Assembly: GCF_004339725.1 (NCBI RefSeq) | Contig: NZ_SMGK01000001.1 | Coordinates: 1,116,001 to 1,180,000 of the forward strand | DNA length: 64,000 bases | Direction of reading: 5' to 3' | Source of the DNA: Acidipila rosea | GTDB taxonomy: Bacteria; Acidobacteriota; Terriglobia; Terriglobales; Acidobacteriaceae | Part shown: positions 8,741 to 16,361 of the stretch, one piece after another | Layout: each line of letters starts with the position of its first letter | Position numbering within the stretch: position 1 is the stretch's first letter | Notes under the pieces: generated by a model | Told to the model about the DNA's origin: nothing | Databases searched by the model: none | Seen by the model: the letters and a program-made list of their open reading frames with translations, nothing else | Position numbers and translations under genes: made by a program

Positions 8741-8793
8741 CGTGTTATCGCCGTGAAAGGGCGGTGTCCTAGGCCGGGCTAGACGACGGGGAC
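8716..8793 (-). tRNA. tRNA-Glu (anticodon TTC)
   Basis: On the minus strand a full cloverleaf reads from GTCCCCG at 8793 to the matching CGGGGAC, discriminator G and encoded CCA ending at 8716. The anticodon loop is CTTTCAC, giving TTC for glutamate, the T arm contains GTTCAAATC, and the D arm is of the GTCTAGCCCGGCCTAGGAC type. The sequence closely follows the standard bacterial tRNA-Glu. Its 3' end faces the integrase gene. Confidence 0.97.
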
Positions 8794-8899
8794 GCTTGGC
8801 TTACTCCCTGAGCGGAAGCAGGAGAGAAGTACAACTCTGAATGTAGCAATCTGTCGGTTCTCTGTCAAAGCCTTCTGCGCGCGGGCTGCCGCTTTCCGC

Positions 8900-8928
8900 T
8901 GGCCAACCGTAATCTGCTTCGCTATACT
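8900..8928 (+). promoter_or_regulatory. Candidate sigma-70 promoter of the ETF cluster
   Basis: A TATACT hexamer at 8923-8928 lies 17 bp downstream of TGGCCA at 8900-8905. Transcription would then begin near 8935, only about 8 nt before the etfB ATG at 8943. No Shine-Dalgarno sequence is visible, so the first message may be nearly leaderless. This is read from the sequence only; the -35 match is weak. Confidence 0.4.
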
Positions 8929-8942
8929 CGGGTGTTTGCCCT

Positions 8943-9713
8943 ATGAAGATACTCGTCTGCATCAAACAAGTGCCGCAGAAGGATGCGCCTCTCAAGCTCA
9001 ACGCCGCCGGTACATGGATTCATGAAGATGTCTCCTATGAAGTCAATGAGCCTGATGCTTATGCTCTCGAAGAGGCTCTTCGTCAGAAAGAGAAGCACGG
9101 TGGGGAAGTGGTCGTACTCACCGCCGGCCCCGCTCGCGCTCAGCAGGTGTTGCGCGAAGCGCTTGCCAAGGGCGCAGATCGGGCCATCCATCTTGAGGAC
9201 GAAAAATTCGTTCAGCTTGACTCCGCCAACACCGCACGTGCCATTCACGCTGCCATTGCGCAGGAGTCTTTTGACCTGATCGTCACCGGTCTTCAGTCCG
9301 ACGATTTCGGGGCCGCGCAGACGGGTGTTCTGCTCGCCGAAATTCTTGGCATACCGCACGCCACTATCATTATCGGCATTGAGAAGACTGACACCGGTCT
9401 GCGTCTCAAGCGGGAACTCGAGGCCGGCCACTACCAGCACATTGAAACGACGATGCCTGCGCTGCTGACCATTCAAAGCGGCATCAACAAGCTGCGCTAT
9501 GCCACTCTCATCGGTATCAAGCAGGCAAAGATGAAGCCGGTCCGCAAGGTAACCTGGGCCGACGTCGAGTCGAAGATCAGTCCCAATCTGCAGCAGATTG
9601 TGCGCCTCTACGTTCCCGAAAAGCAGAAGCGGACAGAAATGATGGAAGGTCCCGCGCCCGAAGTGGCTCGGAAGGTTGTAGACTACTTGCGAACCGCAGC
9701 GCGGGTCATTTAG
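8943..9713 (+). CDS. etfB: Electron transfer flavoprotein beta subunit
   Basis: A 256-residue EtfB/FixA family protein. It begins with the family hallmark MKILVCIKQVPQKDAPLKL and carries the conserved adenine-nucleotide-binding half (VVVLTAGPARAQQVLREALAKGAD, then LIVTGLQSDDFGAAQTGVLLAE) and the ETF beta signature region near VKRELEAGHYQHIE (read here as LKRELEAGHYQHIE). With EtfA it forms the soluble FAD/AMP heterodimer that takes electrons from acyl-CoA and other dehydrogenases and passes them to a quinone reductase. It is the first gene of a co-directional set with a two-TM protein, etfA and a zinc-finger protein. Confidence 0.95.
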   Translation: MKILVCIKQVPQKDAPLKLNAAGTWIHEDVSYEVNEPDAYALEEALRQKEKHGGEVVVLTAGPARAQQVLREALAKGADRAIHLEDEKFVQLDSANTARAIHAAIAQESFDLIVTGLQSDDFGAAQTGVLLAEILGIPHATIIIGIEKTDTGLRLKRELEAGHYQHIETTMPALLTIQSGINKLRYATLIGIKQAKMKPVRKVTWADVESKISPNLQQIVRLYVPEKQKRTEMMEGPAPEVARKVVDYLRTAARVI

Positions 9714-9747
9714 CAGCATTGAATTTCTTGAGGAGCGAATCACGGAA

Positions 9748-10023
9748 ATGGCAAACATGTTGATCCCAGCGGAAGAACGCAACATGACCCCCAATCAGGT
9801 CGAAGCGCTGGAAAAGCGCCGTCAGTGGGGCCTGAATTATCAGGTCATCGCCGGACAGTTTTTCTTCTTTGCTGTGCTGCTCACCCTCTGGTCCGGGCAG
9901 GACGCGACTTACTCGCCGGGCTGGGTGCATCCTATGTTCTATTACAACGTGTTCGCGGTCCTTGCAGGGCTGGTCTGTGCTACCTATGGAACATACCTCA
10001 AGCGCGGCAAGCCCACCTTCTAG
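9748..10023 (+). CDS. Small two-helix membrane protein inside the ETF cluster
   Basis: A 91-residue protein with a charged amphipathic N-terminus (about residues 1-30: EERNMTPNQVEALEKRRQWG) and two hydrophobic helices at about 31-50 (YQVIAGQFFFFAVLLTLW) and 63-84 (FYYNVFAVLAGLVCATYGTY). It ends with a short basic tail, LKRGKPTF. I do not recognise a family. It lies 34 bp after etfB and 63 bp before etfA in the same direction, so it is probably co-expressed with the two flavoprotein subunits. A membrane-tethering or quinone-interaction role is possible, but that is inferred from context only. Confidence 0.8.
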   Translation: MANMLIPAEERNMTPNQVEALEKRRQWGLNYQVIAGQFFFFAVLLTLWSGQDATYSPGWVHPMFYYNVFAVLAGLVCATYGTYLKRGKPTF

Positions 10024-10042
10024 CTCTTTGCGTATCAGCTTT

Positions 10043-10070
10043 TCTCAAGGGGAGCTTCGGCTCCCCTGAG
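10043..10070 (+). other. Stable stem-loop with TTCG tetraloop between the two-TM gene and etfA
   Basis: AGGGGAGC (10048-10055), TTCG, GCTCCCCT (10060-10067) form a perfect 8-bp stem. A further CTC/GAG pairing extends it across one bulged A. There is no T-run after it, so it is more likely an mRNA processing or stability element, or a partial attenuator, than a simple terminator. Confidence 0.6.
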
Positions 10071-10086
10071 GTGTGTTTGGGGGATT

Positions 10087-11076
10087 ATGGCAGACGTCAT
10101 TCTGGTAGTAGCAGAGCAGCGCAGCGGTCAGCTGAACCGCGCTTCGTTCGAGACAATCGCAGCCGCGCAGGCCATTGCAAAGGAGACAGGCTGGCCGGTG
10201 CAGGTAGTTCTGCCGGGCAATCAGGTCATGCCGCTCGCAGCCCAGCTGGCGCAGCAGAGCGTGCAGTCCGTTTATGCATTGGAAGCTCCCGAGCTTGCTG
10301 CGTATACCTCTGACGCTTACGTCCATGCGCTCAGCCAGTTCATCGGTGAGAAGCAGCCCCGCGTCGTACTCTTCCCCCATACCTATCAGGTAAGGGATTT
10401 CGGTCCCCGGCTCGCCCTGGCGCTCGATCGTACGCTCATCTCGGACGCCACCGGCTACAAGCTTGATGCCGGCAGGCTGCTCTTCACGCGGCAGATGTTT
10501 CAGGGGAAGTTCACCGCCGACGTCGCCTTTACTGGAGACGCTCCGTGGATGGCGACCATTCAGATAGGGGCTTTTCGTGCGGATACCAGCGCCGCAGCTC
10601 AGGCACCCGTCGAGAGAGCATCAGCTGCCGTTTCGCAGTCATCGGCGCGCATCACTCCCCATGAAATATTTCAAGAGGCCAAGCAGGCCGTCGACCTCTC
10701 GCAGGCTCCTGTCATTGTTGCCGTTGGTCGCGGCATCAAGGAGGAGAAAAACCTCTCGCTCGCGCAGGACTTGGCCAACGTCCTCGGCGGCGAACTGGCA
10801 GCCTCGCGGCCTATCTGTGATAACGGTTGGCTTCCGCTTGAGCGGCAGATCGGCAGCTCCGGGCAAACAGTAGCTCCCAATCTCTATATAGCTCTCGGCA
10901 TCAGCGGAGCTATCCAGCATATCGTCGGCGTTAAAGGTGCACGCACCATCGTCGCCATTAACAAGGATCGTGAAGCGCCAATCTTCGAGATCGCCGATGT
11001 TGGGGTTGTCGGTAACTTGTTTGACGTTGTCCCCGCGCTGACCGCGGAGATCAAAAAGGCCAAGGCTGGTTCCTAG
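10087..11076 (+). CDS. etfA: Electron transfer flavoprotein alpha subunit
   Basis: A 329-residue EtfA/FixB protein. The N-terminal domain (MADVILVVAEQRSGQLNRAS; VVLFPHTYQVRDFGPRLALAL) is followed by the C-terminal FAD-binding domain from about residue 195. That domain carries VIVAVGRGIKEEKNLSLAQDLANVLGGELAASRPICDNGWLP, seen as consecutive family motifs, then QIGSSGQTVAPNLYIALGISGAIQHIVG and AINKDREAPIFEIADVGVVGN. These are the canonical ETF alpha signature segments. It pairs with EtfB, encoded upstream. The ATG follows GGGGGATT closely. Confidence 0.95.
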   Translation: MADVILVVAEQRSGQLNRASFETIAAAQAIAKETGWPVQVVLPGNQVMPLAAQLAQQSVQSVYALEAPELAAYTSDAYVHALSQFIGEKQPRVVLFPHTYQVRDFGPRLALALDRTLISDATGYKLDAGRLLFTRQMFQGKFTADVAFTGDAPWMATIQIGAFRADTSAAAQAPVERASAAVSQSSARITPHEIFQEAKQAVDLSQAPVIVAVGRGIKEEKNLSLAQDLANVLGGELAASRPICDNGWLPLERQIGSSGQTVAPNLYIALGISGAIQHIVGVKGARTIVAINKDREAPIFEIADVGVVGNLFDVVPALTAEIKKAKAGS

Positions 11077-11105
11077 TATCCTGGGGCGATAAAGGAGAAG
11101 ACCCG

Positions 11106-11372
11106 ATGGCTACCTGCACTCATCTATCCCACGTTCATAACGTTGCTCCCCGCACTCCCAATGGCTGTGAAGAATGCTTGAAGTCGGGAGACAGCTGGGT
11201 TCATCTGCGCCTTTGTCTGGAGTGCGGCCATGTCGGCTGCTGCGACTCCTCCCGCAACAAGCACGCCACCAAACACTATCATCGCGCAGGCCATCCCGTC
11301 ATGCGTTCCTTCGAGCCCGGGGAGACCTGGGGATGGTGTTACGTAGATCAGGTTCAGCTCGATTTTTCCTAG
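11106..11372 (+). CDS. UBP-type zinc finger protein
   Basis: An 88-residue single-domain protein with the zinc-binding pattern of ZnF-UBP domains: Cys4-x-His6, Cys21-x2-Cys24, Cys37-x2-Cys40-x4-Cys45, then His53, His57 and His63 (CLECGHVGCCDSSRNKHATKH). In eukaryotes the fold binds ubiquitin C-termini; free-standing bacterial versions occur but their function is unsettled. AAAGGAG lies 9 nt before the ATG. It starts 29 bp after etfA and ends the ETF cluster, so it is likely co-transcribed, but a functional link to ETF is not shown. Confidence 0.88.
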   Translation: MATCTHLSHVHNVAPRTPNGCEECLKSGDSWVHLRLCLECGHVGCCDSSRNKHATKHYHRAGHPVMRSFEPGETWGWCYVDQVQLDFS

Positions 11373-11397
11373 CCGATAAAGCATCCGCATTATCGGC
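11372..11397. terminator. Stem-loop between convergent genes
   Basis: GCCGATAA (11372-11379) and TTATCGGC (11390-11397) form a perfect 8-bp stem with a 10-nt loop. It lies between the convergent zinc-finger gene and the GT26 gene. No long T-run follows on either side, so termination is plausible but not certain. Confidence 0.4.
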
Positions 11398-11414
11398 CTG
11401 CGGTCCCGGCTGCC

Positions 11415-12251
11415 TCACGCTGCGTGAGCATGCTCGGCTGCCGCTTCTCGCAGGGGTGGCAGGTTCGCGCGGTAGCGGAGAATCAGGCTGACCAGCTTCA
11501 GCGCACGCCAATACCGCGGCCCATAGTAGGTCGGCTTCCATAGGCATCGAAGCAGCCAGCCCAGCCCCGTCCTGTCGGCCCATCCGGGTATGTAGACCTG
11601 ATCCCCGCTCAGAAACGCGATAGCCGCACCGATGCAGTGAATCGCAGGACATTTGACCAGATTTTTCTTCAGATAGCTGCCAAGGCACTCCTGGATGCCG
11701 CCCCCTACGGTCAGCACCACATGCCGATACTCCCTCTTTTTCAGCTGAGCCAGCAGCGCAGGGTCTTCAATTCTGCCCCCGTATATAGGGGCGATATAGA
11801 CATCCTTTGGAGCAACCTGAATCCCGCGGCTGGCGAGCCAGCGTAGATTCACGTCTGCGCTCTCTTCAGATGCCATCACCCACAGGGTATTCCCAGGCGT
11901 TCGAAGTTCGTTGTCATCCACCAGTACTTTGAAGTAGGCAAGTCCGGAAACTCTTGCGATGCGGGGACGGTGCATCAGGTTCCATAGCAGCACCATGAGA
12001 GCGCTATCGGTAATCGCCATGTCGGCGTTCAATAGCGCTTCGCGGTACACTCTGTTGTCCGGCAGGTCTTTCAGCGTCGGGGCAGAAGGCACCACAACTA
12101 GGCCCCCCTCCCGAATTTGATCGAGCGTTTCCAGTGCTGACCCCATAAAAAAACGAATTCCTAAAATCTGGCAGAAAGCTTGGGAATCCATAAAATCTTC
12201 GTGCTCCGGCACTTGGCCTGATTCCAGTCTTGGACTGGGTTGATACTTCAT
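11415..12251 (-). CDS. WecG/TagA/CpsF-family (GT26) glycosyltransferase
   Basis: A 278-residue protein of the WecG/TagA family. Conserved segments include the donor-site region NADMAITDSALMVLLWNLMH, with the TDS/T-like catalytic aspartate neighbourhood, then PKDVYIAPIYGGRIEDP, VVLTVGGGIQECLGSYLKKN and the GAAIAFLSGD motif that corresponds to GAAFDFHAG in the family. These enzymes transfer ManNAc-type or related sugars to undecaprenyl-diphospho-GlcNAc during surface polysaccharide or teichoic acid assembly, usually as membrane-associated enzymes. No other polysaccharide genes adjoin it, so it may serve a pathway encoded elsewhere. The sugar donor cannot be told. Confidence 0.85.
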   Translation of the reverse strand: MKYQPSPRLESGQVPEHEDFMDSQAFCQILGIRFFMGSALETLDQIREGGLVVVPSAPTLKDLPDNRVYREALLNADMAITDSALMVLLWNLMHRPRIARVSGLAYFKVLVDDNELRTPGNTLWVMASEESADVNLRWLASRGIQVAPKDVYIAPIYGGRIEDPALLAQLKKREYRHVVLTVGGGIQECLGSYLKKNLVKCPAIHCIGAAIAFLSGDQVYIPGWADRTGLGWLLRCLWKPTYYGPRYWRALKLVSLILRYRANLPPLREAAAEHAHAA

Positions 12252-12564
12252 TGGGTAAGCGGACAGTGTAGTTACCCGAGGTGCATCTATAACTTCTCAA
12301 TCTAACGACAGCAATCGTGAGAATAGACAGCGGTAATGCGGGGTACCGTGACTAATGGCCGAACTGCGGTTACTTCTACACAAGTAGAATGACACACTTC
12401 GGGCTCTAAGCTGAAGCCTGAGCGCAAGATTGTAACCGTAATGGATGGAAGAAGGCTGGCTATTTGCTTCCTGGCCGGCCGGGGGCAGTGCAGCGCATCT
12501 TCATGAGTGGGGAAGTATCCTGGCTGCCGATGAGCCTGCGAGCCGCTTCAACCAGGACGAGCGC
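12252..12564. other. Intergenic stretch, nothing clear
   Basis: About 313 bp between the GT26 start and the stop of the GGDEF/EAL gene. I see no convincing coding frame, tRNA or terminator. It should contain the leftward promoter for the GT26 gene. Confidence 0.4.
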
Positions 12565-15042
12565 TCATGAAATCGTCAGTATCTCACCAACCTCTGAAGC
12601 TTGCCCGTGCAGATCAAATGTCCGGTTCAGTTGCCTCTCGATCAGTTCCTGCGGCTGCGGCCTGCAAAGCAGGAATCCCTGCATGTCGTCACATCCGAAC
12701 TGTCGCAGGTAGGCAAGCTCCGAATATCTCTCTACTCCTTCGCCCACCGTCCGCAGATTCAGGTTCTGTGCCAGCGCGATGATAGACCGGCAGATGGCCG
12801 CGTCGGACGCTGTCCTGTCGATGTCATGGACGAAGGATTGATCGATCTTCAGCGTGTCCACCGGCAGCTTTTTCAGGTAGTTCAAATTAGAGTAGCGTGT
12901 GCCGAAGTCATCGATTGCAATAAAGAGCCCTAGATCCTTCAGGTCTCTGATCTGTCGGGCGAAGAGATCCGCATCTTCCAGCAGTAGCGACTCGGTTATC
13001 TCAATCTCGATGCTGCTGGCGGGCAGCTCATACCGTCGTAGTATCGTTTCCACGCTTTGTACAAAAGTCTTCCGTTTGAGCTGGGCAATCGAGACATTCA
13101 CCGCGACGGGGAAGTCGATGAGGCCTCGTTTCCGCCACGCCTGCGTCTGACGGCAGGCAGTGTCCAGTGCCCATTCGCCCATCGGTACAATGAGCCCGCT
13201 TGCCTCGGCGACGTCGATAAAGTTTCCCGGCATCACCAGTCCTTTACTAGGGTGCTGCCAGCGGATCAGCGATTCAAGCCCGGTAATCCTGCCCGTCACC
13301 AGGTCGATGCGCGGCTGATAGTAGAGCAGGAATTCCTCCCGCTCAATCGCGTGGCGCAGGTCCTTCTCTATCTCCACCCGCGTGTTTACCCGCTCGATCA
13401 TCTCCGGCGTGTGAAACACATAGGTGTCGCGGCTGACCTGTTTTGCCTGGTACATGGCCAGGTCGGCGCTCTTTAGCAGGTCATGCACATTGGTGCCATC
13501 GCGTGGCCCTACCGCGATGCCTATGCTTAAAGAAATGAAGGTAGAGGTCCCACCGATCTGATGCGGTCTCCTCACTTCGGTAATAATGCGGTTTGCGATC
13601 GCTTCCAGTTCGGCCTCGCTTGCGAGGCGATAGCAGACGACGACAAATTCATCGCCGCCGATACGCGCTACCGTATCTTCCACGCGAACGCTCTCACAGA
13701 TCCGCTGCGCAATGCTCTTCAGAAAGAGATCCCCGATGGGATGTCCCAGCGTATCGTTCAGGAACTTGAAGTTATCTACATCAATGTAGAGAACGCCCGT
13801 CAATCGCTCTGCCGCTGTTCCCAAATGTATCGCGTCCTCCAGCCGCTGCTGCAGCAGTTCGCGATTGGGCAGCCCGGTAAGGAGATCGTGATAGGCCTGG
13901 AAGGAGAGCCGGTCTTCCAGGATCTTGCGTTCCGTAATGTCCTGAACTGTTCCATGCAGACGCACCATGTCGCCGTTCGGGCTCCGATCAGCCTCACCCT
14001 TTGCCAGGATTCGTCTGCATCCACCCTCCGGGCGTAGCACATCGAGTTCAATCTCGTACGGTTTGTCCTCCGCAACCGCGAGCTCGATACAAGACTTCAG
14101 CGCGCTCCAGCCCCCCTCGCAGAAGAGGCCATCATGTTCCTCCAGCGTAGGTGCACCCTTGCTGGGGTCCACGCCAAAGATGCGAAATAATTCCTCTGAC
14201 CAGGTAATAGCGCCGGTCCGGAAGTCCATCTCCCAGCTGCCCAGGCCCGCCAGCCGTTGCGCCTGCTTTAGCTCCCGTTCCCGCCGCCGCAGCTGCTGAC
14301 TTGTCTGCTCCAGGTAGCTGCTTAGCTCTTCGATTTGCTGCTTGGCTCCACTCTCGTGCTCTTCCTTCTGCGGCTCCGCGCCGAGCGCTTCCTCCCATGC
14401 CTCTGTGTAAGCAGCCGTAACCCGATGGACGCCTCGACGGCTGAGCGCGTAGCTCATGACACAGAGCAGAAGGCAAAGCGCACTTAGCAGGGCGAGTGTA
14501 ACCCTCGTCTGTCGGCTCACTTTTTCCATCCGCTCCGCCTTCAGTGTTTCTTCAAGGCGAATAGCTTGCTGCCAGCTGCTGTGCAGACTGTTCAGCCCAC
14601 GGCTCCATCCGGCATCCGCCGCGTGAAATGCACTGCCCGCCATCTGGCGCCGGGACTCGGCAGCCCACCGCTCATGCGCAGCTGCGATATGGCTCAGGTT
14701 CTCCATCTGCGTCGGACTGTCACCGACTGCAACTTTGAGATCCCTGATTTGCTGTTCTGTCCTGGAGGAAAACTGCTCAAACTCTTCGCGGAAGGATGGC
14801 TGCCGTGTAAGAAGCTCACTATGCACGGCCGTCGCTTCGTCATCGATGTCGTGGTCCGCCTGCGCCATCGCGACCAGCACCTGGGAACTCCGGTCCAGCC
14901 AGCGAATCGCGCTCAACAGTGTAGAGATCTGCCAGATCACCAGCCCGGCGAGCAGGGCTAGTAAGATTCCCGGGAGCAAAAAGGAACGACGAAAAGTACC
15001 GCTGAATTTAGGGGAATCAACCGGCAATGAAAGCGCTGACAA
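12565..15042 (-). CDS. Membrane CHASE3-like/PAS/GGDEF/EAL cyclic di-GMP turnover protein
   Basis: An 825-residue protein. Two membrane helices (about residues 22-45 and 178-198) flank a helical extracytoplasmic CHASE3-like sensor. A coiled coil (about 225-265) and a PAS domain (about 268-365; GSWEMDFRTGAITWSEELFR) come next. The GGDEF cyclase domain has an intact GGDEF at 461-465, preceded by RVED five residues upstream, which matches the RxxD inhibitory site. The EAL phosphodiesterase domain starts near 565. Its signature reads ESL at Glu590, with the other expected motifs present (NVSIAQL, EITESLL, IDDFGTRYSN, LKIDQSF, EGVE). Both activities are therefore possible. It stands alone in its own transcription unit. 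c-di-GMP made or degraded here could feed the PilZ domain of BcsAB 9 kb away (inference). Confidence 0.93.
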   Translation of the reverse strand: MSALSLPVDSPKFSGTFRRSFLLPGILLALLAGLVIWQISTLLSAIRWLDRSSQVLVAMAQADHDIDDEATAVHSELLTRQPSFREEFEQFSSRTEQQIRDLKVAVGDSPTQMENLSHIAAAHERWAAESRRQMAGSAFHAADAGWSRGLNSLHSSWQQAIRLEETLKAERMEKVSRQTRVTLALLSALCLLLCVMSYALSRRGVHRVTAAYTEAWEEALGAEPQKEEHESGAKQQIEELSSYLEQTSQQLRRRERELKQAQRLAGLGSWEMDFRTGAITWSEELFRIFGVDPSKGAPTLEEHDGLFCEGGWSALKSCIELAVAEDKPYEIELDVLRPEGGCRRILAKGEADRSPNGDMVRLHGTVQDITERKILEDRLSFQAYHDLLTGLPNRELLQQRLEDAIHLGTAAERLTGVLYIDVDNFKFLNDTLGHPIGDLFLKSIAQRICESVRVEDTVARIGGDEFVVVCYRLASEAELEAIANRIITEVRRPHQIGGTSTFISLSIGIAVGPRDGTNVHDLLKSADLAMYQAKQVSRDTYVFHTPEMIERVNTRVEIEKDLRHAIEREEFLLYYQPRIDLVTGRITGLESLIRWQHPSKGLVMPGNFIDVAEASGLIVPMGEWALDTACRQTQAWRKRGLIDFPVAVNVSIAQLKRKTFVQSVETILRRYELPASSIEIEITESLLLEDADLFARQIRDLKDLGLFIAIDDFGTRYSNLNYLKKLPVDTLKIDQSFVHDIDRTASDAAICRSIIALAQNLNLRTVGEGVERYSELAYLRQFGCDDMQGFLLCRPQPQELIERQLNRTFDLHGQASEVGEILTIS

Positions 15043-15475
15043 TATATCCGATCCTCGCGCCGGTTAATGGGCGCCTGCTCCGGTGGAGAATCGCGAGTCT
15101 GTGGAAAAAAGACACAAAGGTGCAAAGGAAAACTAAAAACTACTATTCTTTTGTCTGAACCAAGGTTTATAGGTGAAGTATATCTTCACTCCATTAAAAT
15201 TTCTCCATTAATTTTAGTCAGTTACAGCGTTCATTTGCATTACTTGAGAGTAAGAAACAATTACTTTCGAAACCTTCGCAAAAAAAACCTGGCTTTTCAG
15301 CCAGGTCAGGAGGGGTTGATGCTTTTCAAGAGACATCTTGAGCTTAAGCACCTGCCTGATTCGTGTCATGAGCGCGAAGATCGATTTTTGACTCCATCAA
15401 AGGATGGATTTACACACAAAAGAGAAGGGCCGCCGGCATGAGTCCGGCAGCCCATCGAGAACCTGCTGTTTGTAG
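15043..15475. other. AT-rich intergenic region with a leftward terminator
   Basis: About 430 bp, clearly more AT-rich than its surroundings at 15100-15280. It should hold the leftward promoter of the GGDEF/EAL gene. An open frame of 124 codons on the plus strand (15067-15441) has no recognisable similarity or ribosome site and is not called. A second GC-rich hairpin (GCCGG/CCGGC) lies near 15430-15450, just after the STAS gene. Confidence 0.45.
15280..15306 (-). terminator. Rho-independent terminator, leftward
   Basis: Read on the minus strand, ACCTGGCT, GAAA, AGCCAGGT form a perfect 8-bp stem with a GNRA-like loop (15306-15287), followed directly by eight T residues (15287-15280). It would end transcripts of the TPR-yvcK-rsbW-STAS operon, about 170 bp after the STAS stop. 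Confidence 0.8.
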
Positions 15476-15823
15476 CTAACGCGTGAAAGAAGCGATGGCG
15501 CTTGTTTCGTCGTCCTTGATGTCGAACACCGTATAAAGCTTGGTGATCTGGAGCAGGTCGTGAACCTTCTTCGTCAGATTCAGCAGCTTGAGCTCGCCTC
15601 CCTGGTTCCGCACAGTCGTGAAGGCGCTGACGAGTTCACCGATCCCGGAGCTGTCGATGTAGTTCACATCGCCCAGATTCAACAGGATGCTCTTCTGACC
15701 CTTGGAAAGCAGATCGCGAACTGCATCGCGCAGTTGTACGCTTCCCTCTCCCAGGGTAATTCGTCCGCTCAGGTCCATGATGGTGACTCCGTCAACCTGA
15801 CGAGTGCTGATCTTCATGCTCAC
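15476..15823 (-). CDS. STAS-domain anti-sigma factor antagonist (SpoIIAA/RsbV type)
   Basis: A 115-residue single STAS domain. It has the conserved [16 protein letters not shown] loop, in which the serine following Asp-Ser is the residue phosphorylated by RsbW/SpoIIAB-type kinases. Unphosphorylated antagonists bind the kinase and free its sigma factor or other target. The gene follows a kinase-type anti-sigma gene by 15 bp, so the two form a partner-switching pair. No sigma factor gene or phosphatase is adjacent. Confidence 0.93.
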   Translation of the reverse strand: MSMKISTRQVDGVTIMDLSGRITLGEGSVQLRDAVRDLLSKGQKSILLNLGDVNYIDSSGIGELVSAFTTVRNQGGELKLLNLTKKVHDLLQITKLYTVFDIKDDETSAIASFTR

Positions 15824-15838
15824 TTTAGAAGTCCTCCT

Positions 15839-16357
15839 TTAGGTGCTTGCCGTGCCCAGATGCTTGACCAGGGTCAACTCAGTTCCAGGGTTTAATAGCT
15901 TGAAGTGTACCTCATCCATAAAGGAGCGAATGAGGAAGATGCCGCGGCCTGAGCCGCGCAGAAGATTCTCCGGCGCCAGTGGATCGGGAAGGGTATCGGG
16001 ATCGAGTCCCTTGCCCTGATCTGCAATGCGGATAACGAGCGAGTTCCCCGTATTTTCAAAGGAGGCAGTGATGCGTTTGTCGGGATCGTAGGCGTTGCCG
16101 TGAAGAACAGCATTCACCGCCGCTTCGCGTACTGCCATCGTGAAGCGGAAGAGTTCGTCTTCGTCCATCCCGGCCTTCTTGGCCAGCTGCTCGGCCGTCT
16201 GTTCTACCCGGCTGACGCTGTCCAGAGAAGAATCCAGTGTGTAGCTGATCCGGGTTACTTGTGGTCCCGCCAAGTGCCTTTCCTCGCTCTGCTGCAGGGA
16301 AGCATATCTTGTTGGCGCTGGTCTGCCTGTAGTGGGAGTTTGCTTGCTCAGCTTCAC
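15839..16357 (-). CDS. RsbW/SpoIIAB-like serine kinase anti-sigma factor (HATPase)
   Basis: A 172-residue GHKL-ATPase-fold protein. After an N-terminal tail of about 35 residues come the N box (FTMAVREAAVNAVLHGNAYD), the G1 box (IRIADQGKGLDPDTLP) and the G2-like glycine loop (GSGRGIFLIRSFMDEV), as in RsbW and SpoIIAB rather than two-component kinases. No His-box is present. It should phosphorylate the STAS partner encoded just downstream. It starts 4 bp after the stop of yvcK, which implies co-translation with that gene. Confidence 0.92.
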   Translation of the reverse strand: MKLSKQTPTTGRPAPTRYASLQQSEERHLAGPQVTRISYTLDSSLDSVSRVEQTAEQLAKKAGMDEDELFRFTMAVREAAVNAVLHGNAYDPDKRITASFENTGNSLVIRIADQGKGLDPDTLPDPLAPENLLRGSGRGIFLIRSFMDEVHFKLLNPGTELTLVKHLGTAST

Positions 16358-16361
16358 AATG

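Noticed and set aside
15067..15441. 124-residue plus-strand frame in the AT-rich intergenic region
   Set aside because: No ribosome site or similarity, and it spans a leftward rho-independent terminator.
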